Origin: an uncultured Alistipes sp.
GTDB taxonomy: Bacteria; Bacteroidota; Bacteroidia; Bacteroidales; Rikenellaceae
Assembly: GCA_947367255.1 (NCBI GenBank)
Contig: CANBCZ010000004.1
Coordinates: forward strand, 52,945 to 116,944
DNA: 64,000 bases
Direction: 5' to 3'
Part shown: in pieces, positions 36,265-45,079 of the stretch
Position numbering within the stretch: the first letter of the stretch is position 1
How the letters are laid out: each line of letters opens with the position of its first letter
Made by a program: the position numbers and the translations under genes
Notes under the pieces: generated by a model
Database searches by the model: none
What the model was told of the DNA's origin: nothing
What the model saw: only the letters and a program-made list of their open reading frames with translations

Positions 36265-36276
36265 TTATCTTTGCGT

Positions 36277-37440
36277 ATGACTTTGGCGGAATTTGAGATT
36301 TTGTGTAGCGAGGAGGTGCGCAGGGCGGTAGATGAAAATATCGCTCGCGACCCTGTGTCAATTGCTCTCGACAAGCGTATAGAGCACGCCTCGCTTGTGG
36401 CAACGCAGGTGAAGCGACTGCAGCGTGCAAAGAGCAAGCTGCCATCCTACTACGCCGTTCGAGCTATCCTTCCGCCGAGGGCATACGAGCAGTCATCAAG
36501 TGAGCTTTGTGCTGCCGAAAACAATCTCTCAGGTACTTCTGCGCTGGATTTGACCTGTGGGCTGGGTGTAGATACTCTCGCCCTGTCGCGCAAATTTAGC
36601 CGTGTTGTTAGTTGTGAGCGTGATGAAGTTTTAGCATCCATTACGCGCTATAATTTGAGACTGCTCGGAGTAGAAAATGTCACTATTGAAAATTGTTCTG
36701 CGGAGGAGTATCTTGAAAAGACAACCGACCACTTCGATTGGATATTTGTCGATCCAGACCGCAGAGGCGAAAAGGGCGAAAAGCTCGTGCTCCTCGAGGA
36801 GTGTTCGCCCGATGTGGTGGCGCTATTCCCGCGAATTATGGAGGTGGCAGACCGTCTCTGCATAAAGTCCTCGCCACTATTCGATACGGCGGAGGCGGAG
36901 CGTAAATTTGGTAACTGTTCGGTGGAGGTGTTGTCGCTTGCCGGCGAGTGCAAGCAGGTGAATATCTATGTCGATGGAGGTGCTCCGACACTCTCGGCAG
37001 CGGCTGTGGGTATGGGTCGTTTTGAGGTGGACAGATCTAAGGCTGATAGTTACTCGTTTGCGGATGCTCCGGTAGAATTATCTGAATATAAATATCTTAC
37101 AATACCTGATGTGGCGCTTGTTCACTCGCGTCTTGTGGCGGCAGCATTTGCCGGCAAGGCTGATGTGTGGTCAAATAATGGCGTGGCACTCAGCAGAGAG
37201 TATCCCGAGAATGTGTTGGGTCGAATATTTAAGATTGACGAAATTTTCGACTTTGGCAGCAAGGAGCTAAAGCGAGCACTGAAGGGTAAGAAGATTGAGA
37301 TTTTCCGTCGCGATTTTCCAAATTCAAATAGCGAGATATGCCGCAAATTCTCCGTCAAGGAGGGTGCAGCAGAGCGTTGGTGTTTTACCCGTATCTGTGG
37401 AAAATTGTTGGCTATAAAGCTCGTCCCTCATCAGCGCTGA
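36277..37440 (+). CDS. THUMP-like domain class I SAM-dependent methyltransferase
   Basis: 387 residues from ATG 36277 (the track start is a TTG). Methyltransferase motif I is TSALDLTCGLGVDTLALS, the acidic loop VVSCERDEVLAS, and the catalytic-site-like DWIFVDPDRRGEKGEKL (DPDRR). The C-terminal portion has THUMP-like features (IFKIDEIFDFGSKELKRALKGKKIEIFRRDFPNSNSEICRKFSVKEG), as in the Bacteroidetes RNA methyltransferase group annotated as 'THUMP-like'. The RNA target is unknown. A TATCTTTG box (36266-36273) is so close to the ATG that the mRNA would be leaderless or nearly so. The last 29 bp overlap rlmN on the other strand. Confidence 0.8.
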   Translation: MTLAEFEILCSEEVRRAVDENIARDPVSIALDKRIEHASLVATQVKRLQRAKSKLPSYYAVRAILPPRAYEQSSSELCAAENNLSGTSALDLTCGLGVDTLALSRKFSRVVSCERDEVLASITRYNLRLLGVENVTIENCSAEEYLEKTTDHFDWIFVDPDRRGEKGEKLVLLEECSPDVVALFPRIMEVADRLCIKSSPLFDTAEAERKFGNCSVEVLSLAGECKQVNIYVDGGAPTLSAAAVGMGRFEVDRSKADSYSFADAPVELSEYKYLTIPDVALVHSRLVAAAFAGKADVWSNNGVALSREYPENVLGRIFKIDEIFDFGSKELKRALKGKKIEIFRRDFPNSNSEICRKFSVKEGAAERWCFTRICGKLLAIKLVPHQR

Positions 37441-38446
37441 GCAGACCGCACGCAGCCTTTATATCCTCGCCACGAGAGGCACGGATAGTGGTCATAATAC
37501 CCTTTGCCGTAAGTGCATCGCGGAAGGCAACCATCCTCTTCTGGTCCGGTGAGAAGTATGGCGAGTCGGGAATCTTATGGAAACGAATCAGGTTTATACG
37601 ACACTTAATGCCGTTGAGCAGGCGGCATAACTCCTTGATATGCAGTTGCGAATCGTTCAGACCACTCATAACGATATACTCAAATGACACGCGGCGCTGG
37701 TGTGTGAAGTCGTAGCGGCGCAGCGTCTCGGCAATATCTGCAATAGGGTACGCTCGCTCGATAGGCATAATCTCGGCACGCTGATCGTGGAACGGGTTGT
37801 GGAGCGAGATGGCAAGGTGCACGGAACTCTCGTTCAAAAATCGCTCAAGCTCCCTGCCTACGCCTGCAGTAGAGACGGTAATACGGGTCGGTGACCAGCC
37901 GTAGCCCCACTCGGCAGTCATAATCTCGAGCGCCTTGAGAAGGTTGTCGATATTGTCAAACGGCTCGCCCATACCCATATAGACCACATTTGTAAGTGTC
38001 TCTCGCTCGGGCAGAGAGGCAATCTGGTTGAGGATGTCGCAGACCGAGAGCGAGTGTATGAGTCCCAAACGACCTGTAGCACAAAATTTGCAGCCCATAC
38101 GGCAGCCCGCCTGTGACGATACGCAGAGCGTAGCTCGCTCACCATCAGGGATATATGCCGACTCTACTGCCGCCCCCTCGCTTGTGCGGTAGAGGTACTT
38201 TTTTGTGCCGTCAGCAGATTTGCTCTCCTTGACAGGTGCTGTAAGACCGATGCAGTAACTCTCGGCAAGCTTCGCACGATTTGTCTTTGACAAGTCGCTC
38301 ATCTGGTCGATTTCGGTAACGCCGCGGCGATAGAGCCAGCCGGCAATCTGCTTGGCGGCAAAGCGTGGCAGACCCTCCGCTGCACACAGCTGCTGAAGCT
38401 CTGAAAGGGTCTTTCCGTATAGCGGTTCGAGAGTTTTGTTGCTCAT
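37412..38446 (-). CDS. rlmN: 23S rRNA (adenine2503-C2)-methyltransferase RlmN
   Basis: 344 residues. The radical-SAM motif CxxxCxxC is in SSQAGCRMGCKFCATGRLG, with TNVVYMGMGEPFDNIDNLLKAL and the resolving cysteine near the C-terminus (AACGLLSA). RlmN methylates A2503 of 23S rRNA and A37 of some tRNAs. The N-terminal accessory domain (LSELQQLCAAEGLPRFAAKQIAGWLYRRGV) is normal. The Cys-to-Ala signature of Cfr resistance enzymes is not seen. It converges on and overlaps the THUMP-like gene. Confidence 0.95.
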   Translation of the reverse strand: MSNKTLEPLYGKTLSELQQLCAAEGLPRFAAKQIAGWLYRRGVTEIDQMSDLSKTNRAKLAESYCIGLTAPVKESKSADGTKKYLYRTSEGAAVESAYIPDGERATLCVSSQAGCRMGCKFCATGRLGLIHSLSVCDILNQIASLPERETLTNVVYMGMGEPFDNIDNLLKALEIMTAEWGYGWSPTRITVSTAGVGRELERFLNESSVHLAISLHNPFHDQRAEIMPIERAYPIADIAETLRRYDFTHQRRVSFEYIVMSGLNDSQLHIKELCRLLNGIKCRINLIRFHKIPDSPYFSPDQKRMVAFRDALTAKGIMTTIRASRGEDIKAACGLLSADEGRAL

Positions 38447-38526
38447 TGTGTCGAAAAATTTTTCACAAATGTAGAGAAAATTCGCGATTTTTTCGTCGGG
38501 ATGTCTTTTTTTTGAAAAATAATCCT

Positions 38527-38534
38527 TATATTTG
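38527..38534 (+). promoter_or_regulatory. Probable -7 element of tonB
   Basis: TATATTTG about 71 bp before the start codon; a clear -33 TTTG at the right distance is lacking. Confidence 0.4.
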
Positions 38535-38604
38535 TGCCAAAGTATGTCTGCGAAGTGTAGCGCGGACAGCAGATTGGGGTCAATAATTAAAAACTTAACT
38601 ATAA

Positions 38605-39288
38605 ATGGAACTGAAGAAAAATCCTAAAGTTGATGTCAATAACAAGCGCACAGTGCTGCTTGAGATTGGCTTGTGTCTTGCACTTCTCGCAGTTATCGGA
38701 GCATTCCTCTATGCACCAAAGGATGTTGTTGTCGAGGAGATTGATATGAACTACGGTCCTGTAGAGGAGCAGATCACCGAGATTACTCGTCAGGAGGAGC
38801 AGAAGCCTGAGCCTCCAAAGAAGACCGAGATCACCGTTATTACCGACGTGCTCAACATCGTAACCAACGATGAGAAGATCGAGACCGGTTTCGACTTTGC
38901 CGAGTTTGACGAGGATGTTGAGATCGTTCAGCAGGTAGCTGTTGAGGAGGAGGAGATCGAGGAGGATCAGCCATTCGTAAAGGTAGAGGAGATGCCTTCA
39001 TTCCAGGGTGGTGACATTCAGACCTTCCGTAACTGGGTACAGAGCAAGGTTCGTTATCCACAGATTGCTCAGGAGAACAACATCTCTGGTCGTGTATTCC
39101 TTATGTTCGTCGTTGAGCGTGACGGTACTTTGACCAACATTCAGGTTCTTCAGACTCCGGACTCTTCACTCTCTGATGAGGCTATCCGAGTTCTTAAGAC
39201 CTCTCCAAAGTGGAAGCCTGGTAAGCAGCGTAACCAGACTGTACGTGTGAAGTATACACTTCCTATCGACTTTCGTATCCAGAATTAA
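38605..39288 (+). CDS. tonB: Energy transducer TonB
   Basis: 227 residues: a short cytoplasmic part, one membrane helix (VLLEIGLCLALLAVIGAFLYAP), a long acidic periplasmic linker (EEQITEITRQEEQKPEPPKKTE... VEEEEIEEDQPFVKVEEMP) and the C-terminal TonB domain (VRYPQIAQENNISGRVFLMFVVERDGTLTNIQVLQTPDSSLSDEAIRVLKTSPKWKPGKQRNQTVRVKYTLPIDFRI). It passes proton-motive energy to outer-membrane receptors. The linker is acidic rather than Pro/Lys rich, as often in Bacteroidetes. ExbB/ExbD genes are not nearby. Strong-expression codon use. Confidence 0.93.
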   Translation: MELKKNPKVDVNNKRTVLLEIGLCLALLAVIGAFLYAPKDVVVEEIDMNYGPVEEQITEITRQEEQKPEPPKKTEITVITDVLNIVTNDEKIETGFDFAEFDEDVEIVQQVAVEEEEIEEDQPFVKVEEMPSFQGGDIQTFRNWVQSKVRYPQIAQENNISGRVFLMFVVERDGTLTNIQVLQTPDSSLSDEAIRVLKTSPKWKPGKQRNQTVRVKYTLPIDFRIQN

Positions 39289-39301
39289 TCTGTTCTAAGC
39301 C

Positions 39302-39342
39302 GTTCTGCGGCGTTACACTCGATTTCAAAAACCTTGCAGAAC
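39302..39342 (+). repeat. Partial family 2 element, copy L
   Basis: GTTCTGC (39302-39308) and GCAGAAC (39336-39342) enclose the GGCGTTACACTCGATTTC box typical of family 2, 13 bp after the tonB stop. Confidence 0.55.
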
Positions 39343-39379
39343 AACTTATAACAAATTAGTTAAATAGAGACAAAACAGA

Positions 39380-39408
39380 GGGGTTGCCCACAGGGTAACT
39401 CCTTTTTT
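39380..39408 (+). terminator. Rho-independent terminator just upstream of hflX
   Basis: GGGGTTGCCC-ACA-GGGTAACTCC-TTTTTT, a 10 bp stem with two wobbles and a T6 tail. It ends only 7 bp before the hflX ATG, so it either ends tonB transcription with hflX reading through, or acts as an attenuator for hflX. Confidence 0.8.
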
Positions 39409-39415
39409 GAGATAT

Positions 39416-40633
39416 ATGGAGAATAACAAGAAGAATACAAAGACCACAGAGGTCGTCGAGCAGACCGTTGAGCGTGCTGTACTTGTCGCCGTTATTCGCG
39501 ACTCGCAGGACCCTCGACAGGCTACAGAGTTCCTTGATGAGCTCGAGTTCCTTGCCGAGACAGCCTCGATAACTACTGTGCGTCGTTTTACACAGCGACT
39601 GCCGCAGCCTTCGTCGAGAATCTATGTAGGTCCGGGAAAGTTAGAGGAGATTGCTGCATATTGTGCTGATAATGAGATAAATGTGGTTATCTTTGATGAT
39701 GAGCTCTCGCCGTCGCAGACCCGAAATATCGAGGCATCGATGCCGTGTCGAGTGATTGACCGTACACGCCTTATCCTCGACATCTTCCGTCAGCGTGCAC
39801 AGACCGCCTATGCCAAGACGCAGGTGGAGCTTGCGCAGTGCGAGTATATGTTGCCGCGCCTTGCAGGACTCTGGACCCACCTTGAGCGTCAGCGTGGTGG
39901 TACAGGTACTCGTGGTGGTGCCGGTGAGCGCGAGATTGAGACCGACCGTCGTATTGTGCGCAACAGAATATCGAAGCTCAAGGAGGATCTGAAGAAGATT
40001 GACAAGCAGATGGCTGTGCAGCGCTCAAATCGTGGCTCTATGGTGCGCGTGTCGCTTGTGGGATATACCAATGTGGGTAAATCGACGCTGATGAACCTTA
40101 TCTCGAAGAGTGAGGTATTTGCAGAGAACAAACTCTTTGCGACCCTCGATACAACTGTTCGCAAGGTGGTATTTGACAATCTGCCATTCCTGCTCTCGGA
40201 TACCGTAGGTTTTATCCGCAAGCTCCCTACAGAGCTTATCGAGTCGTTCAAATCGACCCTTGATGAGGTGCGCGAGGCGGATCTGCTGATTCATGTTGTG
40301 GATGTGTCGCACCCGCAGTTTGAGGATCAGATTGATGTGGTGAAGCAGACTCTGCAGGATATTGGTGCGGGGGATAAGCCTGTATATCTGGTCTTTAACA
40401 AGATTGACGCCTACACCTATATTAAAAAAGATGAGGACGATTTGACCCCTGCGACAAAGGAGAACCGTTCACTCGACGATCTGCGCGAGAGTTGGTTTGC
40501 AAAGCAGAATACCCCTTGCATATTCCTCTCGGCACTCGACCGCACAAATATCGACAAGTTCCGTCGTGACCTCTACGGTATGGTACGCGAAATTCACTGT
40601 GGCAGATATCCGTTCAACAACTTCCTATACTAA
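39416..40633 (+). CDS. hflX: Ribosome-associated GTPase HflX
   Basis: 405 residues from ATG 39416 (the track's TTG start lies in the terminator). The N-terminal HflX domain (PSSRIYVGPGKLEEIAAYCADNEINVVIFDDELSPSQTRNIE, and GLWTHLERQRGGTGTRGGAGEREIETDRR, the glycine-rich HflX signature) is followed by the G domain: VSLVGYTNVGKSTLMNLI (G1), DTTVRKVVF (G2), SDTVGFIRKLP (G3), NKIDAY (G4). HflX splits stalled 70S ribosomes under stress. It is 1 bp from upp, so the two form an operon. Confidence 0.95.
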   Translation: MENNKKNTKTTEVVEQTVERAVLVAVIRDSQDPRQATEFLDELEFLAETASITTVRRFTQRLPQPSSRIYVGPGKLEEIAAYCADNEINVVIFDDELSPSQTRNIEASMPCRVIDRTRLILDIFRQRAQTAYAKTQVELAQCEYMLPRLAGLWTHLERQRGGTGTRGGAGEREIETDRRIVRNRISKLKEDLKKIDKQMAVQRSNRGSMVRVSLVGYTNVGKSTLMNLISKSEVFAENKLFATLDTTVRKVVFDNLPFLLSDTVGFIRKLPTELIESFKSTLDEVREADLLIHVVDVSHPQFEDQIDVVKQTLQDIGAGDKPVYLVFNKIDAYTYIKKDEDDLTPATKENRSLDDLRESWFAKQNTPCIFLSALDRTNIDKFRRDLYGMVREIHCGRYPFNNFLY

Positions 40634-40634
40634 A

Positions 40635-41291
40635 ATGAAACATATCCTCGATAAACAAAACTCGCTGGTAAGCGTATACCTCTCGCAGTTGCGAAATGTA
40701 GAGGTGCAGAACGATATGATGCGCTTTCGTCGTAACATCGAGCGCATTGGTGAGATTATGGCTTATGAGATCTCGAAGACTCTCGACTATGCTCCGCAGA
40801 GTATCACCACTCCGCTTGCCACAACAGATGTAAATCTGCCTACGCAGACTGTCGTTCTCGGTACAATTCTTCGTGCGGGACTGCCTCTGCATCAGGGACT
40901 TGCACACTACTTCGACAGCGCAGAGAATGCCTTTGTTTCGGCATATCGCAAGGGTCTTACAGAGAGCAACTTTACAATTGCCCTTGAGTATCTTGCCAGC
41001 CCGTCGCTGGAGGGTAAGGTCCTTATCCTTGCAGACCCGATGCTCGCTACAGGCGCCTCTATGGTTGCTGTGTATAACGAGCTTATTGCCCGCTGCGGAA
41101 AGCCTGCACATACCCATATTGTCTCTGTTGTCGGCTGCCCTGAGGGTGTGAAGATGGTAGAGGAGAATATCGACCTCGACAACGATGCAACACTCTGGAT
41201 CGCTACCGTAGATGATTTCTTGAACGAGAATAAGTATATTGTTCCGGGTCTTGGAGATGCGGGTGACTTATGTTTCGGAGAGAAACTGTGA
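40635..41291 (+). CDS. upp: Uracil phosphoribosyltransferase
   Basis: 218 residues from ATG 40635 (MKHILDKQNSLVSVYLSQLRN). It has LRAGLPLHQGLAHYF, the PRPP-binding ILADPMLATGASMVAVYNEL and the uracil-binding C-terminus VPGLGDAGDLCFG. It makes UMP from uracil and PRPP. The start is 1 bp after hflX. The stop codon is followed directly by family 1 copy D. Confidence 0.92.
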   Translation: MKHILDKQNSLVSVYLSQLRNVEVQNDMMRFRRNIERIGEIMAYEISKTLDYAPQSITTPLATTDVNLPTQTVVLGTILRAGLPLHQGLAHYFDSAENAFVSAYRKGLTESNFTIALEYLASPSLEGKVLILADPMLATGASMVAVYNELIARCGKPAHTHIVSVVGCPEGVKMVEENIDLDNDATLWIATVDDFLNENKYIVPGLGDAGDLCFGEKL

Positions 41292-41414
41292 TTTTGTTGT
41301 GAAAAGGCAGCATTAGCTGCATATCCCTCAAATCCCCGAATGGGAAATACGCTTAGTATGTCCCATCCGGGGATTTTTCACGATATACACCTACTACTAC
41401 CTTTTGACAACAAA
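41292..41414 (+). repeat. Family 1 nested palindrome, copy D
   Basis: TTTTGTTGT to ACAACAAA ends, box GCATATCCCTCAA, central stem ATCCCCGAATGGG/CCCATCCGGGGAT and inner ATAC-GCTTA-GTAT. The inner four bases changed on both sides relative to GTAC/GTAC, a compensating change. It begins at the base after the upp stop. Confidence 0.88.
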
Positions 41415-41475
41415 CGACAAACCGAGAGCATAGTCAAGCTTGCTTGAACTATACCGAGGTGCGAAAGTTCGAAAA
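41415..41475 (+). repeat. Family 4 repeat (CCGAGAGCA type), copy 1
   Basis: CGACAAACCGAGAGCATAG ... CTTGCTTG..ACTAT.CCGAGGTGCGAA recurs at 54588-54638. It has its own small dyad (TCAAGC/GCTTGA) and directly follows a family 1 copy. The rest of the gap to 41590 holds only small hairpins (ATCCCG-CTTGT-GGGAT, 41475-41491). Confidence 0.7.
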
Positions 41476-41593
41476 TCCCGCTTGTGGGATTAACAAAATA
41501 GGTCGTCACTTTAAGTAAGTTCTGACGACAAATAAATATCTATCCGCTTGCGGATATCTCGAAAAGGCTGAAAGTATTAAAAAATCGCAAAAA

Positions 41594-41626
41594 AATTGAT
41601 AATTATTGAAAATTTTCGTAAGTTTG
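41594..41626 (+). promoter_or_regulatory. Promoter of the small peptide/GLUG lipoprotein operon
   Basis: ATTG, 20 bases, TAAGTTTG; predicted start near 41633, about 35 bp before the small ORF. Confidence 0.65.
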
Positions 41627-41667
41627 TGAAATAAACCGCAAACAATTACCTAAAAAATTTAATATCT

Positions 41668-41805
41668 ATGACTGGATCTAAAACTTTGCAAGGTTATCTT
41701 GCACCGGAGTTTAAGGTGTTATCCTTAACTTGTGAGGCGGGTTTTGCTATCTCGAATGAGGCGCTGGACGGCGAAAATTGGGATTGGGAGACACCTCAGG
41801 CGTAA
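41668..41805 (+). CDS. Small 45-residue peptide gene ahead of the lipoprotein
   Basis: Too short for the ORF track. ATG at 41668, stop TAA at 41803. The translation is MTGSKTLQGYLAPEFKVLSLTCEAGFAISNEALDGENWDWETPQA. Small peptides with a YxAPEvxvlxxxxE.GFA.S......W...E pattern are frequent near surface protein genes in Bacteroidales, to my recollection, which supports a real gene. It is the first gene after a consensus promoter and lies 33 bp before the large lipoprotein gene. No signal peptide. Role unknown; a secreted or RiPP-like precursor or a leader peptide is possible. Confidence 0.6.
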   Translation: MTGSKTLQGYLAPEFKVLSLTCEAGFAISNEALDGENWDWETPQA

Positions 41806-41838
41806 TCTAATGTTAAATCAGAAAAGAAAAACGAAACA

Positions 41839-44800
41839 ATGAAGAAGTTTGCTATGTTTGTTGGTTTAGCATTGGTGATGCTTGCCACAAGTTGTTCGAC
41901 TGACACTACTGATGTCAATCTCAATGGCGCGAAGGTGACACTTGGCGTATCTCTTGACCAGACTCGTACATATATGGGCGAGCTCAACAATGGTCAGTAT
42001 CCTGTACTTTGGAGCGAGGGTGACTGTCTTCTGGTAAATAACAAGGTTGTAGCTGTGCCTGCAGAGTATGTAGGTAAGGCGACTGTTCAGGTGGCTGTAG
42101 ATGCTGCTGAGGCGTACAATGTTGCATATCCTGCCGATTTGGTTTATGGCAATGAGCTGACTATTTCTGAGGTTCAGAAGTATGCTGAGGGTTCATTTGC
42201 TGTAGGTTCTGGCGTTATGGTGGGTTACTCACACTCTGCAGATGCTGTAGGTTTGAGAAACCTCTATGGTTACTTGAAGTTTACTGTTACAGGTGCTGCA
42301 AATGTAGATGCTGTAACTGTTGTTGCTGCAGGTGGCGAGGCTATCTCCGGTACTTACTCTATCGACTACAAGGAGGCGACTATTGCTCCAAAAGCAGGTA
42401 AGGATATTATCCGCGTAACCGATGTAGTTGCAAAGGATGGCGTTGCAACCGTTGTTGTGGCTGTTCCTGCAGGCGAGTACAGCAAGGGTTTCGAGGTTAA
42501 GATTAAGGATAATGCAAATGGCGTGATGGTTAAGAGCCTGAAGGCTGCTGGTACTGTTGTTGAGGCAGGTACTGTTTACGCTATGCCTGAGGTTGCTTAT
42601 GCTGCAACTGCTACTGAGACCGAGATTACAACTGCTGCGGATTTACAGGCATTTATCGCTGCTGCAAATGCGGGCGACTACTCTGCTTATGTAAGCGCTG
42701 ACGGTGAGGTTAAGCTCGGTGCAGACCTCGACCTTACAGGTGTTACCCTTGATCCTATCACTACATTTAACGGTATTTTCAATGGTCAGGGCTATGCTCT
42801 TAAGAACTGGACCTCTTCTAAGGGCTTGTTTGTTTTGAACAGTGGTACTGTTAAGAATATTGTAATTGACGAGAGCTGTAAGCTGACTCTTCCTGTAATT
42901 ACAGAAGCAGCAATGATTGGTTTCGTTGTTAATCAGAATACAGGTTTGGTTTCTGGTTGTGTGAATAACGCAGATATTACTCTGAATCATGAGGCAGATT
43001 TGGCTCTTCAGTACAAGGTTGGTGCTATTGTTGGTTACTCTTCTGGTGCAGGTAAGGTGTCAAATTGTATTAACAATGGTGATATTACAATGACTTTCCC
43101 TGCAATTACAGCAGGTTCAGATTATTTGGGTGGTGTTGTTGGTAATACTTCTATGGACGACGCTGCATTTGTAGCTGTTGAGAACTGTATTAACAATGGT
43201 GACCTTACATTTACAGTACAAGGTGCAAGTAAGAACGTTTACCTTGGTGGTATTAGCGGTGCTTGCAACAGCAGGGGTGTAATCAATAACTGTATTAACA
43301 ATGGTGCAGTTGTGTACAACTTTATTGCTGGTGGTAGTGGCGCATATCCTAACGTTGGTGGTATTGTTGGTTACACAGCTTGTACTATTAATGATTGTAA
43401 GAACTACGGTGATGTAACTTTCTATTCTGAGGGAGACCTTACTCGTCCTGCAGTTGCTGGTATTGCTGGTTATGTATCAAGAACTGTTAAGGGTTGTGAT
43501 AACTACGGTAACATCTCTGCAAAAGGTAATAAATTTGCTAAAGCTGCTTCTGCAACTGGAGGTGGTGTCGGCGGTGAGCAGTGGCCTGCATTTGCTGGAT
43601 GTTTCGGTTGCGTAGGTACTGTTGCAAGCAATGGTACTGCAGATATTTCTGACTGTAATAACTATGGTAAGGTGCTTGTTGTAAACCCTAATGGTAGCTG
43701 CCGTTTTGCTGCTGCAGGTGTGGTAGGTGAGCCTTGCGGTAATGTGAAAAACTGCCATAACTATGGTGATGTTGATGTTACAGGTGGTTCTCAGGTATAT
43801 CTTGGTGGCGTTGCTGGTTATCACTATTTGGCAACAGACAAGGTTATGGAGAATTGCTCAAATGAGGGTGATCTTATCCTTCGTGAGGGTACTTACTTCT
43901 ATGGTGGTGGCGGTGACGTCTCAGGTGCTGCATACCAGTATGTTGGAGGTCTTGTAGGTTCTTACAATAAATATACAAACTTTAAGGCTACCAACTGTGT
44001 TAATAAGGGTGAGGTGAAGTCTGTTTGCCGTTTGCCAGTTCTGATTGGTGGTCTGGTTGGATGTATCCGAGGCACATTTGAGAACTGTGAAAACTATGGT
44101 GATGTTATTAATGAGAACGGTTATGGTACTAAGTTGTCTGCAACTGCTGGTATTGCTGGTTTTGGCGGTGGTTCTTCATTGAATTGCGCAAATTATGGAA
44201 ATGTTACAATGACAAATGCAACCGGCTTATACGCAGCTACTGCACTCCTTGGTGTTGTTGGTAATACAGAGCAGTCTCATGTCGGAACAACTCTTAAGTG
44301 TGCTGTTTCTTCAAATCTTGGTATCGCGCTGCTCGTAGCAGGTCAGAGCAATAATGGAATGACTGTTACTCTTGGTGCTGCAGAGGCTCCAATTACTCTC
44401 TCTGATGTATCACTTAATGGCGTTGCTGTTACAGCGGATAACCTCGCAACTACAACTGTTGCTGTTAATACTGAGGAGGCAAATGTTGCAAACCTTGTTT
44501 ACGAGCTTGGTACTACTGTTGTAATTGAGGGTGACGCTCCAGCTCCAGCTGCTCTCTCAATTGATGGTAAGCGTTGGCAGCTGCCATCAGACATCGCAGA
44601 GATGCTTGCAGGTGTTCCTACAGCAGTAGTTGTTGCAGATCTTGGCGTATCAACTGCAGGTCAGCTCGCAATTGTTGTTGACTATGAGTCAGTTTATGGC
44701 GCACAGGCTGCTGGTTACTGGGCTCCAATGGTAATGGTTGCTTATGAGGTTCAGGCTACTGATGCTACTTCAGGTAAGGTGTTGGTTAAGCAGACTGACC

Positions 44801-44955
44801 ACTTCGGCGATGTTACTAACGTAGAGGTTCCATACTCTAACCTTACAGCTGATAGCGTAGTTATCGACTTTACAAACATTCTCGGCATGCCAGGTACAGG
44901 CTCTTGCACTCTCTACACAGGCGAGGTTAACTTGTCAGGTGGTGGTGTAATGTAA
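41839..44955 (+). CDS. Large surface lipoprotein with GLUG-type repeats and shared C-terminal module
   Basis: 1038 residues. Lipoprotein signal MKKFAMFVGLALVMLATSC (Cys19). Residues about 25-250 resemble a fimbrillin/Mfa-like domain (RTYMGELNNGQYPVLWSEGDCLLVNNK). A long region (about 290-850) is made of repeats of about 40-50 residues with NCINNGDIT, NYGDV and GGIVGY motifs, the GLUG-type beta-helix. The last about 130 residues (SIDGKRWQLPSDIAEML ... GGGVM) are nearly the same as the end of the protein at 52422. Codons are strongly biased to GCT/GTT/GGT, so high expression is likely. It is probably exposed on the outer membrane; the binding target is unknown. Confidence 0.8.
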   Translation: MKKFAMFVGLALVMLATSCSTDTTDVNLNGAKVTLGVSLDQTRTYMGELNNGQYPVLWSEGDCLLVNNKVVAVPAEYVGKATVQVAVDAAEAYNVAYPADLVYGNELTISEVQKYAEGSFAVGSGVMVGYSHSADAVGLRNLYGYLKFTVTGAANVDAVTVVAAGGEAISGTYSIDYKEATIAPKAGKDIIRVTDVVAKDGVATVVVAVPAGEYSKGFEVKIKDNANGVMVKSLKAAGTVVEAGTVYAMPEVAYAATATETEITTAADLQAFIAAANAGDYSAYVSADGEVKLGADLDLTGVTLDPITTFNGIFNGQGYALKNWTSSKGLFVLNSGTVKNIVIDESCKLTLPVITEAAMIGFVVNQNTGLVSGCVNNADITLNHEADLALQYKVGAIVGYSSGAGKVSNCINNGDITMTFPAITAGSDYLGGVVGNTSMDDAAFVAVENCINNGDLTFTVQGASKNVYLGGISGACNSRGVINNCINNGAVVYNFIAGGSGAYPNVGGIVGYTACTINDCKNYGDVTFYSEGDLTRPAVAGIAGYVSRTVKGCDNYGNISAKGNKFAKAASATGGGVGGEQWPAFAGCFGCVGTVASNGTADISDCNNYGKVLVVNPNGSCRFAAAGVVGEPCGNVKNCHNYGDVDVTGGSQVYLGGVAGYHYLATDKVMENCSNEGDLILREGTYFYGGGGDVSGAAYQYVGGLVGSYNKYTNFKATNCVNKGEVKSVCRLPVLIGGLVGCIRGTFENCENYGDVINENGYGTKLSATAGIAGFGGGSSLNCANYGNVTMTNATGLYAATALLGVVGNTEQSHVGTTLKCAVSSNLGIALLVAGQSNNGMTVTLGAAEAPITLSDVSLNGVAVTADNLATTTVAVNTEEANVANLVYELGTTVVIEGDAPAPAALSIDGKRWQLPSDIAEMLAGVPTAVVVADLGVSTAGQLAIVVDYESVYGAQAAGYWAPMVMVAYEVQATDATSGKVLVKQTDHFGDVTNVEVPYSNLTADSVVIDFTNILGMPGTGSCTLYTGEVNLSGGGVM

Positions 44956-44973
44956 TAGCGATTACGCATAAAT

Positions 44974-45011
44974 AAAAACAACGGCGGGAAAACTCCTGCC
45001 GTTGTTTTTTT
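44974..45011 (+). terminator. Terminator of the GLUG lipoprotein gene
   Basis: ACAACGGCGGG-AAAACT-CCTGCCGTTGT with T7 tail, 19 bp after the stop. Confidence 0.85.
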
Positions 45012-45025
45012 GTTGATACACCCAC

Positions 45026-45056
45026 AAAAAAGAGAGCGTCCGACTGGACGCTCTCT
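45026..45056 (-). terminator. Terminator of the ROK kinase gene
   Basis: Minus strand AGAGAGCGTCC-AGTC-GGACGCTCTCT followed by TTTTTG, 23 bp after the stop codon. Confidence 0.85.
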
Positions 45057-45079
45057 ACTATTATGTAAATAGGTAAGGC

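Noticed and set aside
27399-36276. Integration (att) duplication around the phage-type block
   Set aside because: I compared the two flanks by eye and saw no convincing direct repeat; no tRNA gene lies nearby.
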